A model generated the notes under the pieces. That model was not told the origin of the DNA. It did no database searches and saw only the letters and a list, made by a program, of their open reading frames with translations. This document shows positions 26,022 to 33,719 of a DNA stretch of 33,788 bases, piece after piece (positions within the stretch are counted from its first letter, which is position 1; each line of letters starts with the position of its first letter). Position numbers and translations under genes: made by a program. The DNA is from Anaerolineales bacterium (GTDB lineage Bacteria; Chloroflexota; Anaerolineae; Anaerolineales; Villigracilaceae), in NCBI GenBank assembly GCA_020060625.1, contig JAGUZU010000043.1, positions 1-33,788 of the forward strand. Direction: 5' to 3'.

Positions 26022-26082
26022 GAATTAATCAAAGCGGCTGATTTCGCGGGCATGTCAAAGGATTTAACCGCAAAGCGCGCCG

Positions 26083-27048
26083 TTAGAGCGCGTCCCTGCC
26101 GCGGAACAACTCCCGCAAATCTTCGCGCGGCTCGTCGAAACTGCAGCTTCCAAAGGAAACTGCAAAGAGGCGGGCTTTGGCAATCTCCGAAGCGGCTGCG
26201 CGCAAGCCCTTCCACGCAAAACCGTCTGAGTCGAACGTAAAATTTTCAGGGTCTTCATCTTCGAGAATGGATTGAATCGCCGCCTGCGACAAGTTCTTCG
26301 CAGCCGCAAGTATCCCCGCCCCGAAGACGTTGAGAAAGCCGTGCATCTTCGTCTGCACGCTTTCATTGAAATGGCGGATTGGATGGTGAAGTCCCGCCGT
26401 GCATTTGATCGGCACGCCCGCATCACGGACGGAAACAATCGCCCGCGCAATCTGTTCGGCAGACGGGAACATATTCGCAATGACGCCGCCTGTGCGGAGT
26501 TTGAACCCGACGCGCCTGTTTTTGAGTTTGCGCAAGGCGCGGACAAGGCTGTCCACGCGCGACTGCCAGCCTTCACCAAAAGGCTTGTCTTGAGCCGCGT
26601 CGAAAGGCGCTTCGAAGAAAACGGTTAACCCGGTTTTATTAAGCAGGTCGGATGATGTCTTGACCAGGTTGTGAATGGTATCATTCAAGGCAGAGGCAGG
26701 GAGGGCTGTTTCAAACATGTCCACAAGAACGCGCGAACTGTGCGTTTCACGGAAGGCTTGAATATCAGCGATATCGAGTTCGAGATTCGAAAGAAATTCG
26801 TCGGCGGATGCGCCGGACCGCCCAAGGGCGGTGAAAGATAATTCGTTTACAGAATCAGGCATGAGCGGGGAAAGATGCGGGAGCCGTTTGGCGGGAATCA
26901 CAAACCGGGAGAGCATCCAGGAATCAGGCGAATCCTGAAATTCCACAAAATTCCGAAAGGCATCCTCCAACGATAAATTTGCAGGCGGATACAAACCGGC
27001 GTAGTCGATGATGCGGGACATGAACAGGCGAAAGGATTCGGTGGTCAT
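26083..27048 (-). CDS. Conserved protein of unknown function, with an in-frame repeat
   Basis: The 321-residue soluble protein begins FRLFMSRIIDYAGLYPPANL and has a conserved-looking core VGFKLRTGGVIANMFPSAEQI and IKCTAGLHHPIRH, with alternating strands and helices that would suit a TIM-barrel-like fold. I have a recollection of such proteins as hypothetical in several phyla, but no function. Residues 149-157 (FDAAQDKPF) look like the translation of a dispersed repeat inserted in a loop. A perfect TATAAT lies only 7 bases before the ATG, so the transcript is probably leaderless. It diverges from the dehydrogenase gene at 27084. Confidence 0.75.
   Translation of the reverse strand: MTTESFRLFMSRIIDYAGLYPPANLSLEDAFRNFVEFQDSPDSWMLSRFVIPAKRLPHLSPLMPDSVNELSFTALGRSGASADEFLSNLELDIADIQAFRETHSSRVLVDMFETALPASALNDTIHNLVKTSSDLLNKTGLTVFFEAPFDAAQDKPFGEGWQSRVDSLVRALRKLKNRRVGFKLRTGGVIANMFPSAEQIARAIVSVRDAGVPIKCTAGLHHPIRHFNESVQTKMHGFLNVFGAGILAAAKNLSQAAIQSILEDEDPENFTFDSDGFAWKGLRAAASEIAKARLFAVSFGSCSFDEPREDLRELFRGRDAL
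26578..26607. repeat. In-frame dispersed-repeat fragment in the 26083-27048 gene
   Basis: AAAGGCTTGTCTTGAGCC and the following CGCGTCGAAAGG encode FDAAQDKPF on the minus strand. Peptides such as FDAAQDRPF are recalled as translated repeats in Chloroflexota annotations. The 13 bases CCGCGTCGAAAGG at its end occur again at 27999-28011, between two other genes. Confidence 0.5.
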
Positions 27049-27083
27049 GCGCGCAATTATAGTCGAGTAAAATTGAATTCGAC
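27049..27083. promoter_or_regulatory. Compact divergent promoter region
   Basis: Only 35 bases separate two divergent start codons. On the minus strand TATAAT (27061-27056) ends 7 bases before the ATG at 27048. On the plus strand TAAAAT (27068-27073) ends 10 bases before the ATG at 27084. Both imply leaderless or near-leaderless mRNA. GTCGA (27062-27066) and TCGAC (27079-27083) form a dyad across the plus-strand -10 box. No -35 boxes are clear. Confidence 0.5.
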
Positions 27084-27998
27084 ATGCACACCCTCCTCAT
27101 CCTCTCCAGCGAACAGAAAACCTATCGCTCCATCATCGGGTCCGCGAACCCGCCGGATTTAAAAATCATTTCAGAGCCATCGGATGAATGCGACATCCTC
27201 CTCGGCGACCCTTCCTTGATTCGCCGCGCGCTCGCCTCGCTCCCGAACTTGAAATGGGTTCAGTCCATTTGGGCTGGGGTCGAGCCGTTGATGGACCCCG
27301 CCCTCAAACGCGACTACATCCTCACCAACGCGCGCGGCGTGTTCGGTCAGTTGATGTCCGAATATGTGCTGACGTATCTGCTGGCGCGCGAACGGAAAAT
27401 TTTTCATTTGCGCCAATTGCAAACAGAAAAGCAATGGGACGATTCCAACAATGGCACCTTGCGCAGCAGGACGATCGGTCTGCTTGGCGTCGGTTCGATT
27501 GGCGCGGACGTAGCGCGGATGGCGAAGTTCTTCGGCATGACGGTGCGCGGGTACACGCACAGCCGCGAAGAAAGCGCCGATGTGGACGAGTATTTTCACG
27601 GCGATTCGCTCATGGAGTTCGCGGGCGGGCTGGATTATCTCGTCAATATTTTACCCAGCACAAAAGCGACTCACGGCATCATCAACGCGGATTTGCTGAA
27701 TGCCCTGCCGAATCACGCCCTGTTCATCAACGTCGGGCGCGGCTCGGCGGTGGACGAATCCGCATTGGTCGAAGCGTTGACCCAAAACAAAATCGCAGGC
27801 GCGGTGTTGGATGTCTTTCAGCAGGAACCGCTTCCGAAGGATCATCCGTTTTGGGAAACGCCGAACCTGACAATCACCTTCCACACTGCCGCGCCCAGCC
27901 TGCCGGAAGATATTGCAGGGATTTTCATCGAGAACTATCGGCTTTATATTGAAGGGAAGCCGCTCAAGTATCGGGTTGATTTCGAGAAAGGCTATTAA
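27084..27998 (+). CDS. D-2-hydroxyacid dehydrogenase, GhrA-like
   Basis: The 304-residue NAD(P)-dependent enzyme reduces 2-oxoacids or oxidises D-2-hydroxyacids. The nucleotide-binding motif is GLLGVGSIG (132-140). Catalytic residues follow the family: Arg219 in NVGRGSAVDE, Glu248 in FQQEPLP, and His267 in TFHTAAPS. The N-terminal half carries the WAGVEPLMD substrate-domain pattern of the glyoxylate/hydroxypyruvate reductase (GhrA) branch. The ATG has no Shine-Dalgarno and lies 10 bases after a -10 box. The downstream PLP enzyme begins 21 bases after the stop, so an operon is likely, which suggests hydroxy- or amino-acid interconversion. Confidence 0.9.
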   Translation: MHTLLILSSEQKTYRSIIGSANPPDLKIISEPSDECDILLGDPSLIRRALASLPNLKWVQSIWAGVEPLMDPALKRDYILTNARGVFGQLMSEYVLTYLLARERKIFHLRQLQTEKQWDDSNNGTLRSRTIGLLGVGSIGADVARMAKFFGMTVRGYTHSREESADVDEYFHGDSLMEFAGGLDYLVNILPSTKATHGIINADLLNALPNHALFINVGRGSAVDESALVEALTQNKIAGAVLDVFQQEPLPKDHPFWETPNLTITFHTAAPSLPEDIAGIFIENYRLYIEGKPLKYRVDFEKGY

Positions 27999-28019
27999 CC
28001 GCGTCGAAAGGACTTTGCC

Positions 28020-28964
28020 ATGACCGTTACCTTATCTGATATTCAGCAGGCGGCAGGACGCATCGAACCGTATGCACACCGCACGCCCATCATGACGAAC
28101 AAAAGTTTGAACGAACAGGCGGAGGCGCAGGTTTTTCTCAAATGCGAAAACCTGCAAAAGGTGGGCGCGTTCAAATTTCGCGGCGCGACGAATGCCGTCT
28201 TTTCATTGAGCGATGAAGAGGCAAAGCGCGGGGTTTGCGCGCATTCGTCGGGGAATCATGCGCAGGCGCTGGCATTGGCGGCGAAACTGCGGGGCATCCC
28301 CGCGTATATCGTCATGCCGGGCAATGCGCCGCAGGTCAAGAAGGATGCGGTTGCCGGGTACGGCGGTCAGATCACGTTTTGCGAGCCGACGCTCGAAGCG
28401 AGGGAAAACATGCTGGACAGTATCAGGATCGATACGGGTGCGAGCGTTGTACATCCTTATAATGACGAGCGCGTCATCGCAGGTCAGGGGACGGCGGCGC
28501 TGGAACTTCTCGCAGAAGTCCCCGATCTGGATGTGATCATCACACCCGTCGGCGGCGGCGGATTACTGAGCGGCACGTCCATTGCGGCAACGGAAACGAA
28601 GAAGGGCATCCGCGTGATCGCGGGCGAGCCGGAAATGGCGGACGACGCCTTCCGCTCGATGCAAGCCGGAGCGATCATCCCTTCGGTGAATCCAAAGACC
28701 ATCGCAGACGGATTGCTGACTTCGCTTGGCACGCTCACCTTCCCCATCATTCAAAAGCGCGTCGAGCAGATTGTAACAGTCAGCGAGCAGGGCATTATCG
28801 ATGCGATGAAGTTCGTTTGGGAACGCGCGAAGATCGTCATCGAGCCGTCGGCGGCGGTGGCGGTGGGCGTATTGTGGGAAAAGAAAATTGACTTGCGCGG
28901 CTTGAAGGTCGGTGTGGTCCTCAGCGGCGGCAATGTGGATTTTGGAAAACTTCCCTGGTTATAA
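28020..28964 (+). CDS. Threonine dehydratase or serine racemase, PLP fold type II
   Basis: The 314-residue enzyme has the PLP-binding Lys52 in AFKFRGA, the SSGNHAQA loop (76-83) that holds the substrate carboxylate, the phosphate-binding Gly-rich stretch GGGGLLSG (from 178), and SGGNVDF near the end. It lacks the C-terminal ACT-like regulatory domain of biosynthetic IlvA, so it belongs to the catabolic threonine dehydratase/serine racemase group; the two activities cannot be separated by eye. AAAGGA precedes the ATG. Its stop interlocks with that of the convergent amidase: bases 28959-28964 read TTATAA, so the last Leu codon of each gene is the stop codon of the other. Confidence 0.92.
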   Translation: MTVTLSDIQQAAGRIEPYAHRTPIMTNKSLNEQAEAQVFLKCENLQKVGAFKFRGATNAVFSLSDEEAKRGVCAHSSGNHAQALALAAKLRGIPAYIVMPGNAPQVKKDAVAGYGGQITFCEPTLEARENMLDSIRIDTGASVVHPYNDERVIAGQGTAALELLAEVPDLDVIITPVGGGGLLSGTSIAATETKKGIRVIAGEPEMADDAFRSMQAGAIIPSVNPKTIADGLLTSLGTLTFPIIQKRVEQIVTVSEQGIIDAMKFVWERAKIVIEPSAAVAVGVLWEKKIDLRGLKVGVVLSGGNVDFGKLPWL

Positions 28965-30443
28965 CTTTGCCGCGCGCAAAAACTTCGGCGGCTTGCGGAT
29001 TTTGGTCGCCTGCTCGAATGCGTAAGCCAGTTTGATCAAGGTCGGCTCCTGCCACGCCTTCGCAAAGAACGAAATCCCAACCGGCAGCCCGAATATATAA
29101 CCCGCCGGCACAGTGATATGCGGATACCCCGCCACTGCGGCGGGCGATGTGCTTTCCATATCCCAGTTGATCGCGTCGCCGTTCGCCAGGTCGATCATCC
29201 ACGCCGGTCCGCCCGACGGCACGACCATCGCATCGAGTTTGTATTTTTTCATCGCGGCATCGATGCCGTTCCTGCGGGTCAGCAAGCGGTTCTTCGCAAG
29301 CGCCTCGCGGTATTTTTTATCGCGCAAGCCGCCCTTCTCCTGCGCCGCGAGCATGTGTTCCTGCCCGAAATACGGCATCACCCGCGCCCGGTTCTCTTCA
29401 TTGAACTTGATGATCTCCGCCATCGTTTTCAAGCGCGCGTTCGATCCGGCAAGGTATTTGTTCAAATCCGCCTTGAACTCGTAATGCAGCACGTCGATCT
29501 CGGTCTTGCTGAATTTGTCGAAGTTTGGCACGTTCGCAGGGTCAACGATGACCGCGCCCAGTTGTTTCATCGCATCGAGACATGCCTCGAAGATGGCGAT
29601 GATGCGTTTATCGGTGCCGACCATGTTTCGGGCGACGCCGATGCGCGCGCCCTTGAGACCGTCTTTATCGAGGAATTTTGTGTAATCCGAAAGCCTGCGC
29701 TTCGCACCGGACTTTGTGGCTGGGTCCCGTCCATCCACTCCCGTCATCGCTCCAAGCAGGGTCGCCGCATCTGCGACAGTCCGCGCCATGGGACCAGCCG
29801 TATCCTGGCTGTGCGCAATCGGGATAATCCCGCTCCGGCTGAGCAGACCCAACGTGGGCTTGATGCCCACGATACCGTTCGTCTGCGCCGGGCAGATGAC
29901 CGAGCCATCCGTTTCCGTGCCAACCGCCGCGGATGCAAAATTCGCCGCCACCGCCGCCGCCGACCCTGACGACGAGCCGCACGCGGAACGGTCCAACGCA
30001 TAGGGGTTGCGGGTCAAGCCGCCGCGCGAAGACCACCCACTGACAGAGTGCTTTCCGCGGAAGTTCGCCCATTCGCTCAAATTCGTTTTTCCGAAAATGA
30101 CCGCGCCCGCCTTGCGCAACTGCTTCACGATGAAAGCGTCGCGCGGGGCGATGTGTTCTTCCAAGGCGAGCGAGCCGGAGGTCGTTTGCATCTTGTCGCG
30201 CGTATCGATATTGTCCTTGAGCAGAATGGGAATGCCGTGGAGTGGACTCCGCACCTTTCCTTGAGCCCGTTCCCGGTCGAGGGATGAAGCGATTTCCAAA
30301 GCGTCCGGGTTCAACTCGATGATGGCATTCACCTTCTTATCGAGCGTCTCGATCCGCCCTAGAAACAGTTCGGCGAGTTGACGCGCGGTCAACTCGCCGG
30401 ATGACATTTTTTCCTGTGCCTCGAGAATGGTCAGTTCGTCCAT
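28959..30443 (-). CDS. Amidase signature family hydrolase
   Basis: The 494-residue enzyme has the Ser-cisSer-Lys triad: Lys76 in LLKDNID, Ser157 in CGSSSGSAAA, and nucleophile Ser181 in GTETDGSVICPA. It would hydrolyse amides to acid and ammonia; the substrate is not predictable. It is not likely to be GatA, because no gatB or gatC is nearby and the C-terminal part (about 390-494) looks like peptide-amidase-type members. No signal peptide is seen. It lies one base downstream of the CBS gene stop on the same strand, so the two are probably cotranscribed. Its final bases interlock with the stop of the dehydratase gene. Confidence 0.93.
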   Translation of the reverse strand: MDELTILEAQEKMSSGELTARQLAELFLGRIETLDKKVNAIIELNPDALEIASSLDRERAQGKVRSPLHGIPILLKDNIDTRDKMQTTSGSLALEEHIAPRDAFIVKQLRKAGAVIFGKTNLSEWANFRGKHSVSGWSSRGGLTRNPYALDRSACGSSSGSAAAVAANFASAAVGTETDGSVICPAQTNGIVGIKPTLGLLSRSGIIPIAHSQDTAGPMARTVADAATLLGAMTGVDGRDPATKSGAKRRLSDYTKFLDKDGLKGARIGVARNMVGTDKRIIAIFEACLDAMKQLGAVIVDPANVPNFDKFSKTEIDVLHYEFKADLNKYLAGSNARLKTMAEIIKFNEENRARVMPYFGQEHMLAAQEKGGLRDKKYREALAKNRLLTRRNGIDAAMKKYKLDAMVVPSGGPAWMIDLANGDAINWDMESTSPAAVAGYPHITVPAGYIFGLPVGISFFAKAWQEPTLIKLAYAFEQATKIRKPPKFLRAAKL

Positions 30444-30444
30444 C

Positions 30445-30882
30445 TCACCGCCCGCCGCCTGTGATGTAATGTTCCAGTTGGGAGATCATGAACTTCTGCA
30501 CATCCACAACTTCCTTCAACACATCGCGCACGGAAATGAGACCGAGCAATTCCTTGCCGTCGAAGACGGGCAAATGGCGGATGTTCTTGTCGATCATCAG
30601 CGCCATACATTCCTCCAGGGGCTGCCCCGCCTCCACATAAATGACTTTTTTCGTCATGATCTCGCTGACTTTCGTGTTCTTTGAACTTTTCCCCGCCAAA
30701 TCCACCCGGCGAACACAATCCCGCTCAGATAGAATTCCCTCCACCTTGTTGCCGTTCACCACCATCAACGCGCCGGTGTTATATTTCTCCATCATGATGA
30801 GAGCGTCGTACACGGCTGCATCGGGAGAAATGGAGAACACTTCGCTTCCTTTTTTGCGGATCATATCTCGGACGGTGGACAT
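30445..30882 (-). CDS. CBS-domain pair protein
   Basis: The 145-residue protein consists of two CBS domains: residues about 1-60 (VRDMIRKKG, TGALMVVNGNKVEGILSERD) and about 70-130 (VSEIMTKKVIYVEAG, IRHLPVFDGKELLGLISVRDVL). CBS pairs bind adenosine nucleotides or SAM and regulate partner proteins; stand-alone pairs like this are often of unknown target. The start is the second ATG, with AGGAG six bases before it; the first ATG (30888) directly abuts that AGGAG and is unsuitable. The stop is one base from the amidase start, suggesting coupling. A TATACT lies about 28 bases upstream. Confidence 0.9.
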   Translation of the reverse strand: MSTVRDMIRKKGSEVFSISPDAAVYDALIMMEKYNTGALMVVNGNKVEGILSERDCVRRVDLAGKSSKNTKVSEIMTKKVIYVEAGQPLEECMALMIDKNIRHLPVFDGKELLGLISVRDVLKEVVDVQKFMISQLEHYITGGGR

Positions 30883-30909
30883 GGTCATCTCCTGGTTGAA
30901 TTTTTCCGA

Positions 30910-30915
30910 AGTATA
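30910..30915 (-). promoter_or_regulatory. Possible -10 box of the CBS-amidase unit
   Basis: TATACT on the minus strand, 27 bases before the CBS start codon, with TTTGCC 17 bases further upstream as a weak -35. It lies between the feoC-like stop (30947) and the CBS start. Confidence 0.35.
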
Positions 30916-30946
30916 ACAATAAATGAAAGAATGGCAAACGGGGAAA

Positions 30947-31183
30947 TCAACCGCAAACGACGTACCGCTTCCCCTTCAATGCCAGCAATTGACAGTTCGA
31001 TTCCAGCCCGCACGCCGCGCACACTTTGCCGTCGGGACCGACCTCCGCCAGCCTGCCTTTTTGCACGAGCAGTTCCAACATCGCCCGCACCGCGGAAGGC
31101 TGGGCGTTCATCAACCGGCTGATCTCGAAGAGACTCAAGCCGTCTTTTTTATTTTCCAGTAAATTGACCAGTTGGCTCAACAT
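30947..31183 (-). CDS. feoC: FeoC-like winged-helix protein with a Cys cluster
   Basis: The 78-residue protein has a winged-helix part (MLSQLVNLLENKKDGLSLFE onward, RLMNAQPSAVRAMLELLVQKGRL) and a C-terminal Cys cluster: Cys55, Cys58, Cys64 and Cys77. FeoC proteins carry an oxygen-sensitive Fe-S cluster and bind FeoB, affecting its stability. It is encoded last in the feo operon, 37 bases after feoB. A TTG four codons upstream (31195) is an alternative start; the ATG is preferred because the family normally begins right at MLSQL-like sequence, though neither has a strong ribosome-binding site. Confidence 0.8.
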   Translation of the reverse strand: MLSQLVNLLENKKDGLSLFEISRLMNAQPSAVRAMLELLVQKGRLAEVGPDGKVCAACGLESNCQLLALKGKRYVVCG

Positions 31184-31195
31184 AATCTCGTCCAA

Positions 31196-31210
31196 AGACC
31201 TGACAGGTCT
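31196..31210. repeat. Perfect 15-bp palindrome between feoB and feoC
   Basis: AGACCTG, A, CAGGTCT: perfect 7-base arms around one base. It lies in the 37-base gap between the feoB stop and the feoC ATG. It could be an operator, an mRNA-processing site or another small dispersed palindrome. Confidence 0.45.
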
Positions 31211-31220
31211 GAATTTTCAA

Positions 31221-32900
31221 TTACCCAAACCCCAACAGCAGTCCGCCTTGATACAGCAGGAACGCCGCAATCCACGCTACGGCGGTCTGGTACACCGCCG
31301 AAATCACCGCCCACGACATGCCGAATTCATGTTTAATCGCGCCCAGTGTAGCAACGCATGGCACATACAACAGCACAAAGACCAGGAGCGCCATTGTACT
31401 TAATGGGGTGAAATGCTCGCGCAAGGCGCGGCTCAGGATCGTATCCTGCGCTTCGGCTTCTTCATCCACCAAATCCACGCCGGGAATGATGCTCAGTAAA
31501 ATTTCCCCCGAATTCACAGCCGCATCCATGAAGCCCAAGCCGATGCCCGCCAAATCCTCGCCAAAGGTGGTCGGCTTGGCGGCTTCCACGCCGCCATTGG
31601 CATTGATGTAAATCTGACTCAACGTGCTGACCACGATCTCCTTTGCCATGAAGCCCGTCACCAATGCGCCGCTGGTTTGCCAATCACCAAACCCAAGCGG
31701 AGAAAACGCCGGGGCGATTGCGCCGCTCACCTGCCCAAAATACGAATCGCGTTTATCCGTCACGCCCCAGGGGAAGTTGAGCAAAATCCACATTACCAGC
31801 GACGCCAGCAGGATCACCGTCCCAGCCTTGCGGACGAACTCGCGCGTGTTCTCCCACATGTGAATCAGCACGCTCTTCAACGCAGGCTGGCGGTACGGCG
31901 GCAGTTCCAGCACAAAAGCGGACGACGCGTCGGGCTTTAAGATGGTGCGCGTAAAGACCATACCCGCCAGCATCGCCACCACAATCCCAAGCGCATACAT
32001 CGCCCAGATCACCGTCCCTGCGCGCGCGCCGAAGAACGCCAGACCAAACACCACATACACCGGGAGGCGAGCCGAGCAGGACATGAGCGGAACAAGCAAC
32101 GCCGTCAATATCCTGTCGCGGCGGCTGGCAATCGTCCGCGTGGCGTAGATCGCAGGAACCGCGCATCCAAACCCGAGGATCATCGGAATGAACGATTTTC
32201 CGTGCAGTCCCACCACGCGCATGAAGCGGTCCATCACGAACGCCGCGCGGGACATATAACCGGAGTCTTCCAACAAGGCGAGGAAGAAATACAGAATCAG
32301 CAAGCCGGGGACAAAAACAAGCACGCCTCCGACTCCGCCGATCACTGCCTCCACGACGAGAGAATGCATCCACGCTGGAGCAGATACGAGGTCGAGTAGA
32401 AGCGAGAACCAGCCCGCAACGGGACCGGTAATGACCGCATCCGTCCAATCCAAAAACGGCGCGGAGACGTCAATCACGAGGCGGAACATCACATACATCA
32501 TTGCAAAGAAGATCGGCAGACCGAGCCATTTGTGCGTGACGATGTCATCGATGCGGTCGGTCAGCGTAATGCGATCCAAATGCGGGCGGTGCAGCGACTG
32601 GCGCACGACGCCGTTGATGAAACCGTAGCGGCGGTCGGCGATGAGCATGTCCACATCGTCGCCCAGCATGGACTTGAGTTTCTCCGCGCTTTGCGCCGCC
32701 AGTGAAATGACCTGCTCCCCATTCGGCATAGCGCGGATATGCGTAAGAATGTCCGCATCCGCTTCCAAAAGTTTTATCGCCAGCCAGCGCTGCGGGTAAC
32801 GCCCGGTATCGATCTGAAATTCGGAAAACGATTCGATGATACGTGAAATCTCGCGCTCGAGCTTGCCGCCGTAATCGAGACGAAAGAGGGTTGTCGTCAT
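31221..32900 (-). CDS. feoB: FeoB membrane permease subunit (split FeoB, C-terminal part)
   Basis: The 559-residue protein holds the ferrous-iron channel of FeoB without the G domain. After a helical region of about 120 residues, which corresponds to the regulatory S-domain of full FeoB, come the membrane helices with the two Gate motifs: GFGCAVPA (243-250) with LMSCSARLPVY, and YVPCVATLGAIKHEFG (from 512). Conserved Cys residues of both gates are present. Its ATG overlaps the G-domain gene stop as ATGA, so translation is coupled. Together with the 166-residue G domain it reaches the length of normal FeoB. Confidence 0.95.
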   Translation of the reverse strand: MTTTLFRLDYGGKLEREISRIIESFSEFQIDTGRYPQRWLAIKLLEADADILTHIRAMPNGEQVISLAAQSAEKLKSMLGDDVDMLIADRRYGFINGVVRQSLHRPHLDRITLTDRIDDIVTHKWLGLPIFFAMMYVMFRLVIDVSAPFLDWTDAVITGPVAGWFSLLLDLVSAPAWMHSLVVEAVIGGVGGVLVFVPGLLILYFFLALLEDSGYMSRAAFVMDRFMRVVGLHGKSFIPMILGFGCAVPAIYATRTIASRRDRILTALLVPLMSCSARLPVYVVFGLAFFGARAGTVIWAMYALGIVVAMLAGMVFTRTILKPDASSAFVLELPPYRQPALKSVLIHMWENTREFVRKAGTVILLASLVMWILLNFPWGVTDKRDSYFGQVSGAIAPAFSPLGFGDWQTSGALVTGFMAKEIVVSTLSQIYINANGGVEAAKPTTFGEDLAGIGLGFMDAAVNSGEILLSIIPGVDLVDEEAEAQDTILSRALREHFTPLSTMALLVFVLLYVPCVATLGAIKHEFGMSWAVISAVYQTAVAWIAAFLLYQGGLLLGFG

Positions 32901-33397
32901 CGCTTCGCCGCCTTCACCGCCTTCGAGATCAATTCGGGAATTCCCACGCCGCGGTTTGCCGCGGTGGAGACGATGGGAATATCGCCGAGAAATTGCGAAA
33001 GATGATCGAGGTTGATTTGCGAGCCGTCCTTTTGCAGATCGTCGGTCATGTTGAGCGCCATCACCACCGGGGCTTCCAACTCAAGCAATTGAACGGTGAG
33101 GTACAGATTGCGTTCGAGGTTGGTCGCATCCACCACGTTGATGACCACATCGGGGCGGTTTTCAAGGATAAAATCGCGCGCGATGATCTCCTCAGGCGAA
33201 TAGGCGGTCAGGCTGTACGTGCCGGGCAAATCAACAACGTTGATCTTCAGCCCGCCATATTCGATCATGCCTTCTTTTTTCTCAACGGTCTTGCCGGGCC
33301 AGTTGCCCGTATGCTGGCGCAAGCCGGTCAACGAATTGAAAATGGTGGTCTTCCCCGCATTGGGATTCCCCGCCAGCGCAATGGTCATATCCGCCAT
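32897..33397 (-). CDS. feoB: FeoB G-domain subunit (split FeoB, N-terminal part)
   Basis: The 166-residue protein is a complete small GTPase domain: G1 GNPNAGKT (10-17), G2-region GNWPGKTVEKKEG, G3 DLPG (56-59), G4 NMTD (116-119) and G5-like STAANRG (144-150). In ordinary FeoB this domain is joined to the permease and controls iron uptake. Here it ends at the natural domain border (SKAVKAAKR) and a separate gene continues. The start MADMTIALAG is chosen over a long upstream extension that would run through feoA in another frame; the ATG lies two bases after the feoA stop, with AGG before it. Confidence 0.93.
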   Translation of the reverse strand: MADMTIALAGNPNAGKTTIFNSLTGLRQHTGNWPGKTVEKKEGMIEYGGLKINVVDLPGTYSLTAYSPEEIIARDFILENRPDVVINVVDATNLERNLYLTVQLLELEAPVVMALNMTDDLQKDGSQINLDHLSQFLGDIPIVSTAANRGVGIPELISKAVKAAKR

Positions 33398-33399
33398 GA

Positions 33400-33639
33400 T
33401 TACGCCTGCAAAACGACTTCGATCTGCGCGGCTTCTTCCCTGCGCAGCGCGAGATGATAGCCCTTGATGAAATACGCCACCGGGTCGCCAAGCGGCGCGT
33501 CGCGCTCGATCAAAATGGTCTCGCCTTTGACGATGCCCATTTCCACGAAACGCCTGCGCAGCGCCGATGTGCCGTTGACCTTTGAAATCGTTCCCCGTTG
33601 ACCGGGTCGTAATAAATGCAGTTGAATTGATTCGATCAT
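33400..33639 (-). CDS. feoA: FeoA, SH3-like cytoplasmic partner of FeoB
   Basis: The 79-residue protein has the typical FeoA pattern: LRPGQRGTISKV, RRRFVEMGIVKGETILIERDAPLGDPVAYFIKGYHLALRREEA. FeoA is a small SH3-like protein needed for FeoB function. GAGGA lies about 8 bases before the ATG. It is the first gene of the feo operon and its stop is two bases from the FeoB G-domain start. No recognisable Fur or DtxR box is seen in the 149 bases between its start and the window end. Confidence 0.93.
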   Translation of the reverse strand: MIESIQLHLLRPGQRGTISKVNGTSALRRRFVEMGIVKGETILIERDAPLGDPVAYFIKGYHLALRREEAAQIEVVLQA

Positions 33640-33719
33640 GTTCGTTTTCCTCGGGAGTAATTCTTTCGTACACAGACATGAGTTTTTTTAGAGAGTGTCT
33701 GAAAACTTCTTGGTTTTTT

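Noticed and set aside
32890-32905. Frameshift breaking a single feoB gene
   Set aside because: Both parts end and start at natural domain borders and overlap by ATGA, the usual form of coupled genes. A sequencing error is not excluded but is less likely.
33398-33679. N-terminal extension of the FeoB G domain by 94 codons
   Set aside because: It runs through feoA in another frame and precedes the real GTPase start MADMTIALAGNP.
33640-33719. Fur or DtxR box upstream of feoA
   Set aside because: No convincing 19-base dyad of either type was found in the region.
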